Shown: positions 1 to 12,200 of the stretch, piece by piece | Layout of the letters: each line of letters begins with the position of its first letter | How positions within the stretch are numbered: the first letter of the stretch is position 1 | Source of the DNA: Saxidomus purpurata | Lineage: Eukaryota; Mollusca; Bivalvia; Venerida; Veneridae | NCBI GenBank assembly: GCA_022818135.1 | Contig: JAFMSR010000001.1 | Span: 33,701,463-33,765,462, forward strand | Direction of reading: 5' to 3' | Length of the DNA stretch: 64,000 bases | Made by a program: the position numbers and the translations under genes | The notes under the pieces: model-generated | Database searches by the model: none | What the model was told of the DNA's origin: nothing | Seen by the model: the letters and a program-made list of their open reading frames with translations, nothing else

Positions 1-83
1 TCCGAATTTTATCTGCAGGGAAAGTACAGCAGATAGGGAATGCGGATAGTGAATTTAACAAAGACGGAATACACTTGACCATG

Positions 84-185
84 TCAATGTCAGACAGATA
101 ACGTAATACCAATATAGTTGTTGCAAGTTTTGCATATTTCTTATCTTTACTTGCCAACTCGCCATTGTCACAGTTAGTTTGAGCT
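84..185 (+). promoter_or_regulatory. Gene A proximal promoter/5'UTR with blocks conserved in gene B
   Basis: Two blocks recur upstream of gene B at the same distance from the ATG. TCAATGTCAGACAGATAA (84-101) matches 23939-23956, and both start 102 nt before the ATG. TTATCTTTACTTGC (141-154) matches TTATCTCCACTTGC (23995-24008), starting 45 and 46 nt before the ATG. TTATCT is a GATA-type core; its function is inferred only from conservation. Gene C lacks both blocks. Confidence 0.55.
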
Positions 186-249
186 ATGATAATGTTACAG
201 TGTCTGCTGACTCTTGGGTTTGTTGGCTTGTCTTATGCTCGAACTACAG
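186..249 (+). CDS. Gene A exon 1: start codon and signal peptide
   Basis: ATG at 186, with a second in-frame ATG at 192. The peptide begins MIMLQCLLTLGFVGLSYA and continues RTTG. It has a hydrophobic core followed by small residues before a plausible cleavage after SYA. The donor is GT at 250 and the exon ends in phase 1, matching the phase-1 start of exon 2. Gene B exon 1 has the same length (64 nt) and phase, which supports this start. Confidence 0.9.
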
Positions 250-3200
250 GTAACGTATATTATCTATTTATTTATAAGCTTGAACATTTATTTATAAATT
301 CATTCATATCTTTATTTTGATTAGGATGCTGCCATATAATGTATTTATAACTTTTAGATTTTTTCTAGGACAACAGGCGATAGAAGTTTTAATAAACTCC
401 TTTGTTAATGTGCTAAACATTCTAAAATTCAGTGTGGTATCAGGAACATCTATAGTACGTTTGATTTTCCTAAAAGCATTCGCAAGATTGTGCGCTCTGG
501 ACATTTTCAGTCCATATACATTGTACTATAGATAAAAACACTCTTGTTTGCCTTGAGTGGCGTGCTTAGTGGTTTCAAGGGGCTGCATACTTTACGTGTT
601 TGTTGTACAAGATCTGGAGATCATCACGTCACTAACATATGCAAAAAAGAAGACAACTTCTTTCGCCACCAACACATTAGTGACACTATGTATGCTTAAA
701 GCAATATAAATACGTTCATATGTAATTTGATTAAAAAATATGTTATAGAATATATTCTTTACATTTTGTTGATTCTTCATTCCAGATTCCAGTTTAACAG
801 ATACAGTAGGTAAGGAAAAGCTAACTTATTTACAGTAAGAATACAGATGACCTATGATCACGTGACGACCACTGTAGACATGCTACACAAATTGTCATGC
901 AGTTATCAAATATACAGCCATGCCTTATGGTTTGTTTTACAAATGCACGGCACCTGTCTTAATTCACATGACTTTTTTATATTCTAAATTAACAACAACT
1001 ATCTTAAATGACACGAACTTTCTTCATTATCTTCAAATTGTATATACACGTAGAAATGAAAGTTATAATTATTTGGAACACTACCTTCTTGTAGAATGTG
1101 CCCATAACAAAGCCGATATTGTTTTCCTTCTGGATGCCTCCTACAGTGAAGGCTCAACAAATTTCCACAAGCAGCTAGACTTTGTCAGAAACTTTACACA
1201 AGGGTATGACATAGGTAAGTGAATTGCCCTTTAATCCCAACAAGAGAATGACTTTGATATTGAGATCTTCCTGACAAAAATTTAACAAAAATGAAATGAT
1301 AGGTAATAAACCAGCATAATATAAAAGTTTAAAAGGCAGAAGATGATACGTTAGGTTAACTTTTCTTAATTGAAATAACTGCTTGCTTTTAATACACGTG
1401 CAGTAGCTCGAAAAAAATTTAAATCGCAAATCACATCCAAATTTAACTAGAAATACTAAAAGAGCAAACACTATCAGACGAAACAGATTAAAAGTTAAAT
1501 ACCATGTATTAATATAGAAACACAAAACTTTGTATTATAGACCTGTCTGCTAATTATTAAAACCATTTCTGTTCAATGAAGGCCATATCTACTGAAATTA
1601 TCTAAGACTGCCAATTACAAAAATAAAGTAGGTATAACATATTCCGTTGCAGGTCCGGATAAAGTTCAAGTAGGTATTGTGACCTTTTCGTCGTATCCAC
1701 ACAATGCTTTCGACCTAAACAGCTACAAAGACAAACAGTCCTTGCTAAATGGGATCAATACAGTGCGATATCAGCCAGGCAAGTACTTGTACACATACTG
1801 ATGTTATAATGAGTCATGCTGGGAGTTTAAACGTCGTGAATATAGCCAATGACAATGACATTTTATTGGTATTGGCCACCGGCCCCTTACAATATGTTTT
1901 ATACAATACACAAGTATTCACAAACATTGGTACCCAGCAACATTCGAAAATGTAATTGTTTATAATTACAGTTTTTACAATATCAAATAGCGTTTTTTAA
2001 TTCTGGAAATAAACAAAGCATAGTAATTTTAACATATTAAGAATTTTCCGAAACACCAGTACATGTTTTATATCTAAACATACATAAATGGTACAACTAA
2101 ATTGTATTTAGAGTATATAAATCTCCCTTCTCGTATGCATATGCTGCTAAATTTCGGATAACACATTCTGAAGTGGAACTCGTTAATATGTCTATTAAGA
2201 CTAATTTAAATTTTCTGGGCACATGTTTTTCTCTAGTTGATATAAGATTACTACAAACCAAAACAAAATGATATTCATCGAGTATCATTGGTTCAAAAAC
2301 AGAATATTGTACAGATGGTATCGCGCCGCCTCCGTGGCCGAGTGGTTGATGTACAAATCCTGCTCTTATAACACATGGCCAATGCTGTGCACTTGTTACA
2401 TGATAAATGATTAAGAAAATAGAGATGAACCATGATAAATAACCATCCAGTAGAATATTTTAAACGTTCACAGACTCAATCATTCGTGCAGTCATGTAAA
2501 AACCAAAATGTATTCGTTAAAATTATTATAAAAGAAAACTATTACCACTGCAAGTGAGAAATGGAACGAAGATATTATAAGTTTAAGTGTGTGTCTCTTT
2601 AGGAGGTACGTCAACCGACGATGCTCTCAAATATATACGAGAGAACAGTTTTTTGCCGGCACATGGAGATCGGTATGGTGTACCAAACATTCTGGTTGTG
2701 ATGACAGACGGACAGTCCAGTAGTCCCACAGCTACTGCTAGAGAGGCCAGAATCATACACTATTCAGATATCAAGGTATTGATATAAAAGTTCGCTAATG
2801 ATTTTGCAAACAAATGTATGCCAATTAAACGCATGTTACAAACCACGCCAGATATGTGTTATGTTTGGGAATATTATTTCAATACCGCGAAAATTTTGTT
2901 ACCTTTGCGAAAGTAAATCAGATTAGCAGTGGTAAATCTAGTTAAATACATAAATCGACAAAAATTGTGTTTATGATATGAAAATAATTATTTCACGTGT
3001 ATAAACATGACTAGTCAGCGTGATAATGTTTCCTGATTTTTAAGTGATCAGCTTGAAACTTTTCGTGAATGTTAACTGGATCACGTACCACATCATTTTG
3101 GATAATCGTAGTATCATTAGATTTGATTTTATAACTTGTAACATACATTTTAAATCTGCTTTGCCTGAGTTTACAGTTTAAAGTTTTGACAACAGTGACT

Positions 3201-6200
3201 CATAATAATCTGTTTCCCTGATTCTTTTCATTTTTCAGTGAATTTGAAACTTTCAATGTGACCACCGAAGCTTTAACGTTTGTTCTATTTCCTGTGCGCC
3301 TTCAATATGCAGGCTATTCTTTCAGGTTATAGCTATTGGTATTGGTAGTGGTGTCAAGACTACGGAAATAAACGCAATAGCAACAGACAGTGCACATGCT
3401 TTTACCGTCCCATCATTTGACTCACTCCAGTCCATCGAACAGGAGATTCAGAATGCAACATGTACGATACTCAATGAAAACAAAAAAAAAAAAGAATCGC
3501 ATTAAGTTAAGATTTACAGTTCAATATTACTTGAGGGGCCTTTTGAGGTTTGGCCTTATCTCCGCTAAATGCACAAATATTTTATTTTAGGAAAGAAGAT
3601 TCAACAGTTGTTTAGTAACTCTAAGTTTTCGTCTTAGTGTAGTTTAAAAAAACATGCACACGCTAAGGTGAAAGTACATGTCCGAACAAGCTGCAAATAA
3701 TTCTGATTTGACAGACCGTGAAAGTTGTTTTTAGGCAACGGTGAATGAAAACGCCTAATTATCATAAGTAGCTAATAAGTAACTCCAGCTTTTCTGATAA
3801 CTTATCTTCACTATAGTGTAGTTACCAATTACAGAGCATATAACAAATAGAGCACATCACTGGGACTCCAGGCCCCAATTTCACGAAAATACTTAAGTAA
3901 TTACTCAGTAAAATGCTTAACTTATTTCAACACTTATATCAGATTACATGTTTAATCATTTAAAGAATTCAAGTTTGTCAGAATCGTATTTACCCATTTA
4001 TTACAATTATATACACTTGTTAGTATTTGTGGAGGAAATGTTGTTTTTAACAAGTAATTTACACTAAGTAAATTCTTAAGATTCTTAAAATTCTTAACTT
4101 TTACTCAAATGAATTTTCCACTCAATCTGACTTGCAATTAGTAATTTACAATATTTTTGTTCTTTTAACATGTTAATTTCATTAAAAAATAGGCTATCGT
4201 TAAAAATGACAACAATAAATATTCATATTTCTAGAGACAATTGGACTTTAAAATAACGTACTCAGCTGAGCAATTACTTAAGTATTTTCGTGAAATTGGG
4301 GCCAGGTCTTACAAGTACATTATCATGATTATGGTTTTCTTTACATGTCAGGGCAGTTCCGGCCATATTCAGTCTCTAACTGTTTAATTAATTTATTACT
4401 GCATCTATTACAATCATGTACTAAATATTATATAGTTACAGCCTCTATATATAAATGTAGGGTTTGTTTGCTATCATTTTATTTATATATCCGTTACAGG
4501 TGTATCTGAGAAGATAGGTGAGTAGCATTTACATTAATTAGTTCTTACAAGTCCAAGAAAGTAGTAAAAACGATTAACGTAATCACGTATATTCGTATAT
4601 GCATTTAGTAAGGATGTTAATTGTTGATGCGACTGGGGTTTTCGATAGCGTTATATGTTGAATTATTTGTGTTTATTGATGCTGTGTTTACTTGTTTGAA
4701 TTTCAGATTTAGCGACATGTGAAAGCAAACAAGCCGACATTGTATTCGTTCTGGACGCATCTGGTAGTGAGGGGAAAGCAAACTTTCAGAAACAACTGGA
4801 ATTTGTCAGCAATGTTACCGACACGTAAATATTTTCATGTCCCTAGTCACATTTTGGGTACGATTGTATTTAGCTCAGTTTTACGACTTTGGTCACATGA
4901 TTCGTTTGAAAATCAGACTGCAAGATGTACACATTAACACAACAAAACATATCTTGTAAGATCGACGCTAACCCCTTAAATATGACACGCAATATGTGAC
5001 GAAAATATATACTTAATTACTTTTGAAACAAAATCAAAGATTTGACGGGTATTTTGTCGTAATTCAAAATTGCAAGTGTACTTTGGAAATTTCAAGAAGA
5101 TCTTTTTTTTGGCACTTTTTAGTTTTATTCAACAAGTTTATTACAAATTTCAAGCATAATTTGATCGATACATGCTTTTATGCCAAAAAAGAGCAATTTA
5201 ACTTACTGCTTGAAATAGTTGACTGCATCGATCATTTTCATAAACATAATCGTGTAAAAACGAATTAGTTCTGATATGAAGGCTTAGTATGAAGTAGCAC
5301 AAGGAACATCACCAATTTAATGTGGATAACTAAGTTATATTAGCTATGTTGAAATCATAATCCACTCTCTTGCTACATATCTTAGAGAAAAAATAGTTGG
5401 TGTCAATCCAAACATCACATTAAAGCTATGGAAAAAATGTAACAGTTACAAAACAGCGAACACGCCACAATGCACCGAACAAAAACATACATATTACAAA
5501 TAAATAAGTTGTATCCGATGTATACTTGGCACACCTGGTGACTTTGCTAAGGATAACACATAAAACCAACATACAACAAAAAGCAAGACGACCAAAGAGA
5601 CAAATGTGTGTTAGCATAGAATATATATTTGTAACTGATTTTTTTTGTACGAGTTCTTACTTAAAAGGGCACTCCCTACATCTAGCAGATTATATTCTTC
5701 AAACAGAAATAATGTATTCAATGAATGTAAACTCGTAAATAAATACTATTTTAAAGAACAACTTACATTAAAAAAATGCTTCAATATTCCACCAATAATC
5801 AAGATAGAGACCTTTATCCACCCAATAATTGTACAACAACAACTTTACATAGAGTATTGAATGGTTAACGGTACTGCAACATATTTTGAACGCTGATTTT
5901 ATCGATAATGACTCGAATAAATGGATTAAACATTTTTGTTTAGTAACAATACTTGCAAATACTCTATTATTTATGATTTGAAGTAATTAATTTTGACATC
6001 AGTTGTAGGGAGTGTCTCTTTAAAGAGCGGAACACAGATATATCAGTCATTCAAACGTATGATATATTTACATTTAAAAAAAAATTCAACTGCTAATTGA
6101 GATTGTCTTTCTAAACCGTGAATGTCCTAAAAATTCAGAGATGTACTTCAGGTTTGACGTCGGACCAAACGGTATCCAAGTGAGTCTCGTGACATTTGGA

Positions 6201-9200
6201 ACTCATTCGTACAACGAATTCTTCCTTAACGCCTACAGCAACAAGACAGATGTTATCAAGGCTGTTTTAAACGCCTCCTATAGCGGAGGTACCACCAATA
6301 CTGCCGAGGCTTTAAAATTTGTCACGCAAAATAGGTAATTTAACTAAGCTGTTATAGTTTACAAGGCTATTATTTTCTTTCATGAAACTAAAGAAGAACT
6401 GTTTGTGGAAACAAGAACACAGTAAATTGCATAAAAGAAATAGAATGAAAATATCTGTATTCTAGAAACAGTTTCTTTAAATCACTAATCACTCCATAAA
6501 GCTGTTGCTAACGATAAATGTTCGTAAAAATTAGAAAAAACTTCCGACTGACAAAAACATACAGTATGTGAGTAATTTAGGTTTACCTCCGAAAGTGAAT
6601 ATACATGAAAATGTAACGTAAATGAAACAGTTACTTAACACGGTGATGAAAGTGGTCATGGGGAGCTTTAAGGATCAATGAATGTCCGTCGTCCGTCCGT
6701 CCGTCAGTCTGTCCATTCACAATTAGTTTGTTTACGCATGCAAGATTTAACTATGTTTACACTCTAGCACCTTCATTTCTTCACTTATCCTAATCATATT
6801 TACAGAGAATGTGTATGACCATAAGATCTCGGATGAGTTCAACTAGGGGCTTGATCGGATTAGTTCTTCCAGAGTTATGGCCCTTGATTTAAAGTGACAT
6901 TATGCGCATCTTATTGCACATAGTGTATTTTTGATGACAGTTTTGTAAAAGCAATTTTCGGTTGCTGTGCATTTAAATGTGTAAAACTAATGATAATGCC
7001 GCATTAGTATTTGAAGTTGGTGCTTTAGAAATAAAAAAATGGACAAATAAAATAATAGTCCTTCCTTCGCAGTGATCTCCCTTGTGTTGTTGTAGTTGTT
7101 GGTAGAGATATTTCGGCAGTGGAAGGGAAGCAACTCCTGCATGCAGCTGTTTTTTTTAATTGACTCTCCAAGTCAAAATAGGAAAAGTAATATTTGGAAA
7201 GTTATTATTTCGTACTGGTAGCAGGAGGACTTTGGTGTATTGGGTTAAAATCTATTATTTCCTCTACCCTTTTTACACACACCTATTTCAGGTGGATTTT
7301 TTCTTGAAAAAAATGTGCATAATTCCACTTTAACAAAAAATGCAATATTTAACTACATTTATGTATGTTTACACTCTAGCACCTTCATTTCTTCTTTAAT
7401 CCTTATCATATTTACAGAGAATGTTTATGACTGTAAGATATTGGATAAGTTCAATTATGGGTCTAATCGGATTAGTTTCTCCAGAGTTATGGCCCTTGAT
7501 TTAACAAAAATTGCAATATATAACTGTGTTTACACTCTAGCACCTTAATTTTTTCACTGATCCTATTCATATTTACAGAGAATGTGATTGACTGTTAGAT
7601 CTCGGATGAGTTTAATTATGAGCTTGATCGGATTAGATCCTCCAGAGTTATGGCCCTTGATTTAACAAACATTGCAATATTTAACCGTGTTTACGCTCTA
7701 GCACCTTAATTTCTTCACAAATTCTAATCAGTGTTGATGAAACTTGGCAGGGATGCTCCTTGCATGAAGCCCTTTCATAGTTGTTCAGTAATTCCATTCC
7801 ATGTAGAACTGTGGTTGCCATGGCAACAGAAAGGAAAAACTAAAAAAACATCTTCTTAAAGTGGAATTATGCGCATTTTTTTCAAGTAAAAATCCAGCTG
7901 AACTAGGTGTGTGTAAAAAATGGTAGAGGAAATAATAGCTTTTAACCCAATACACCAAACTCTTCCTGCTACCAGTACAAAATAATAACTTTCCAAATTT
8001 TGACTGGGGCAGTCTTTAAAAAAATGCATGCGGTAGTTGCTTCCCTTCCTCTGCCGAAATCTCTACCAACAACAACAACAACACAAGGGAGATCACTGCG
8101 AAGAAAGGAACTATTAATTTATCAGTCTGATTTTTTTATTTCTAAAGCACAATCTTAAAATACTAATGCGGCATTATCATTAATTAAACACATTTAAATG
8201 CACAGCAACCGAAAATTGCTTTTATAAAACTGTCACCAAAAATACACTATGTGCAGTAAGATGCGCAAAATGTCACTTTAAGAACAGGAATGCCTAGAGC
8301 TTAGATATTTGGCATGTGGCATTACCTGGTGGACCTCTACCAAGAATGTTCAAATTATGACCCCCGATTCAAAATTGACCCCGTACAGGGGGTCACTTGT
8401 TTTTACATAAGTTTATATAGGAAAACTTTAAAAAATCTTCTTCTCTGAAACCACAAGGCCTAGAGCTTAGATATTTAGCATGTGGCATAATCTAGTAGAT
8501 CTCTACGAAGACTGTTCAAATTATAGCCACTGGGTCAATATTGACCCCACCCAGGGGTCTCTTGATTTAACATTGTTTTATATAGGGAAAACTTAAAAAA
8601 ATCTTTATCTCTGAAACCACAAAGCCTAGAGCTTAGCTATTTAGCATGTATGATAACCTAGTGGACCTCTACCAACATTGTAAAAATTATGAATCTAGGG
8701 TCAAATTTGACTCCGCCCGGGGGTCATTTGTTTTTATATATGCTTTAAGTATGTAGGTAAACATTAAAAATCTTCTTCTCTGAAACCACAAGGCCTAGAG
8801 CTTGGATATTTAACGTGTGACATTGCCTAATAGACCTCTTCTAAGAGTGTTCAAATTATTACCCCCGGCTCCAGATTGACCCCGCCCACGGGTTTCTTGA
8901 TTTTACATTTAGGTTTATATAGGAAAATATTTTAAAGTCTTTATCTCTGAAACCACAAGGCCAAGAGCTTAGATATTTGGCATGTATCATTGCTTAGCGG
9001 ACCTCTACCAAGAATGCTCATATCATATCCCCCAGGTCAAAATTGACATTTTCTGCTATTGATGACCTTGAGTTAAAGCCAATGGTAGCCAGGTGAGCGA
9101 TATAGGGTCATCTTAGCCCTCTTGTTTATATTCTGGTGTGTTTTGCTTGAGTGAATCCGTTTTACTTTTGTTCTTAATGATATTGTATGTAGTTTTAAAC

Positions 9201-12200
9201 CTGAGAACGGAGGACGTGGAAATTCGGTCACAAGACTTGTTGTCGTACTAACGGACGGACACTCGAATTCGCAGTATTCTACAAAATCTCAGGCGGCAAA
9301 TCTCCACCATACAGGAGTAAAGGTATTTAGATAGAATCTATCATATTATTGTCATTCAAAACATTCGTCGGTTTCCGTCAGTTAACATATTTGTAAAAAT
9401 ATTGTACAACTTTGCAGATAACTGTAGCAATAAAATTAAAAATAAATATAGTGAGTCGATTTATAATAGTTACAAGAAAATAAAGAAACTAACATTTAAG
9501 TGAATAAATTCTCGCAATTGTGTAATTATTTATTGTCTGTGCTTCAGGTGATATCTGTCGGTATCGGATCATCCGTGTCGCAAACAGAGCTGAAAGACAT
9601 CGCATCGAGCTCCAGGTTTGTGTTCAATGTCGTAAACTTCAACGCGCTTGATTCGATACGGAAGGAGCTGGAATCCGCTGCCTGTAAGCATTTAACAGAA
9701 ACATTTCGTACAACCAATAGAAAGACGTATACATGTTTATAAAGAGCTTTCGCCATTAAATGATCGTTCTGAAAGTATTTTGGTATTCTTATTTATAAAC
9801 AAAGTGTCAAGAATACACCGGCATAAACATCACTTCATTTTCTGCATATCCAAGATTACTCATTTAAAGTGACATTATGCACATTTATTTTCAAGAAAAA
9901 ATCCAGCTGAAATAGGTGTGTGTCAAAAGGGTAGAGGAAACACTTGAATAGCTTTTAACCCAATTCACCAAACTCTTCCTGCTACCAGCACGAAATGATA
10001 ACTTTCCAAATATTAGTTTTCCTATTTTGACTGGGAGAGTCAATTTAAAGAAAAAAACAACTGTATGCAGGAGTTGCTTCCCTTCCACTGCCAACAACTA
10101 CAACAACACAAGGGAGATCACTGCGAAGGAAGGAACTATTATTTGATTTGTCCAATTTTTTTATTTCTAAAGCACCAACTTCAAATACTAATGCGGCATT
10201 ATCATTAGTTTTACACATTTAAATGCACAGCAACCGAAAATTGCTTTTAAAACGGTCACCGAAAATACACTATGTGCAGTAAGATGAGCACAATGTCACT
10301 TTAACAACTTGAATTCTGATATATTTTGTTATAAAAACGTCTAAATGTAGTCCCGTGATTTGGTTTACATCAGGTACGACACCGTCGGAATGTGGAGACA
10401 AACCGACGGATATTGTCTTTATATTGGACTCTTCAGGAAGCGAAGGCTCTGTCAACTTCCAGAAACAATTAGATTTTATGACAGACTTTGTAAGACAGTT
10501 TGATATAGGACCAAGTGATGTACAAGTATCTCTTATAACCTTTGGCGCATCAGCGCACAGCGAATTCTATCTTAATACGTAAGAAATGCTTTCTGATATA
10601 TAAAGAATATTAATTTATTAATTTTGTAAAAGTTTTGTTATCACTCACTTAGAACATGGTAAATCTGTAGGTTTTACAGTCTGTTATATTTTATTATACC
10701 CCCAAAACGAAGTTTAGGGGGGTATATAGGAGTCACCCGGTGGTTGGTCGGTCGGTCGGTCGGTTGGTCGGTCGGTCGGTCGGTCGGGCGGTCTGTTGCA
10801 TTTTCCTTGTCCGGAGCATAACTTGAAAACTACTTGTTGGAATTCAATACAACTTCATACAATGATCAAGCACATTGAGAGGAAGTGCAGTGCACAAGAA
10901 CTATAACTCCATCTTGACTAATTACAGAGTTATTGCCCTTTGTTAGTTTTCCTTGTCCGGAGCATAACTTGAAAACTACTGGTTGGAATTCAATACAACT
11001 TCATACAATGGTCAAGCACATTGAGAGGAAGTGCAGTGCACAAGAACTATAACTCCATCTTGACTAATTACAGAGTTATTGCCCTTTGTTACTTTTCCTT
11101 GTCCGGAGCATAACTTGAAAACTACTGGTTGGAATTAATACAACTTCATACAATGGTCAAGCACATTGAGAGGAAGTGCAGTGCACAAGAACTATAACTC
11201 CATCTTGACTAATTACAGAGTTATTGCCCTTTGTTAGTTTTCCTTGTCCGGAGCATAACTTGAAAACTACTGGTTGGAATTCAATACAACTTCATACAAT
11301 GATCAGCACATTGAGAGGAAGTGCAGTGCACAAGAACTATAACTCCATCTTGACTAATTACAGAGTTATTGCCCTTTGTTACTTTTCCTTGTCCGGAGCA
11401 TAACTTGAAAACTACTGGTTGGAATTCAATACAACTTCATACAATGGTCAGCACATTGAGAGGAAGTGCAGTGCACAAGAACTATAACTCCATCTTGACT
11501 AATTACAGAGTTATTGCCCTTTGTTAGTTTTCCTTGTCCGGAGCATAACTTGAAAACTACTGGTTGGAATTCGATACAACTTCATACAATGATCAAGCAC
11601 ATTGAGAGGAAGTGCAGTGCACAAGAACTATAACTCCATCTTGACTAATTACAGAGTTATTGCCCTTTGTTACTTTTCCTTGTCCGGAGCATAACTTGAA
11701 GACTACTGGTTGGAATTCAATACAACTTCATACAATGGTCAAGCACATTGAGAGGAAGTGCAGTGCACAAGAACTATAACTCCATCTTGACTAATTACAG
11801 AGTTATTGCCCTTTGTTAGTTTTCCTTGTCCGGAGCATAACTTGAAAACTACTGGTTGGAATTCAATACAATTTCATACAATGATGAAGCACAATGAGAG
11901 GAAGTGCAGGTACAAGAACCATAACTCTATCTTGACTCATTTCAGAGTTATTGCCCTTTGTTACTTTTCCTTGTCCGGAGCATTATTCGAAAACTATTGG
12001 TTGGAATTCAATACAACTTCATACAATGGTCAAGCACAATGAGAGGAAGTGCAGTGTACAAGAACCATAACTCTATCTTGACAAATTACAGAGTTATTGC
12101 CAAGAACAATATCTCTTTTTAGTTTGTTTGCAAGGTATTCTGTTACTACGAACTTTCTCAGTTTATAAAGCAGTCTTTTGGGGGTATTAATCACATTTAG

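Larger units (their letters stand above)
6655..9125. repeat. Composite repeat: CCGT tract, about 140-bp tandem units, inverted MITE pair and 167-bp satellite
   Basis: Opens near 6655 with a CCGT tract (6690-6712). Degenerate units follow containing CACTCTAGCACCTTCATTT and TCCAGAGTTATGGCCCTTGA (near 6755-6890, 7370-7505, 7525-7665 and 7680 on). They are interrupted by two opposed R1 MITEs, then by five units of about 167 bp (8287-9120) containing CCTAGAGCTTAGATATTT. It ends near 9125 in AGCCCTCTTG. It fills gene A intron 9, and gene B lacks it, so it arrived after the A/B duplication or was lost from B. Confidence 0.7.

Noticed and set aside
920..1222. A 100-codon ORF beginning in the intron before exon 3
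   Set aside because: Only 1095-1214 is coding. The upstream part is intron read through in frame; the acceptor at 1093-1094 and the gene B alignment define the true start.
1175..1525. 116-codon minus-strand ORF
   Set aside because: Antisense to a vWA exon and its intron in AT-rich sequence; no domain or splice context.
2325..2400. A functional tRNA gene
   Set aside because: Only an A-box-like 5' half is present; no acceptor-stem pairing or B-box at proper spacing.
11806..12042. 78-codon ORF
   Set aside because: Frame through units of the 146-bp tandem array; no independent support.
10801..12110. CRISPR-like regular spacing
   Set aside because: Units are contiguous 146-bp tandem repeats without short direct repeats and unique spacers, in a eukaryotic intron.
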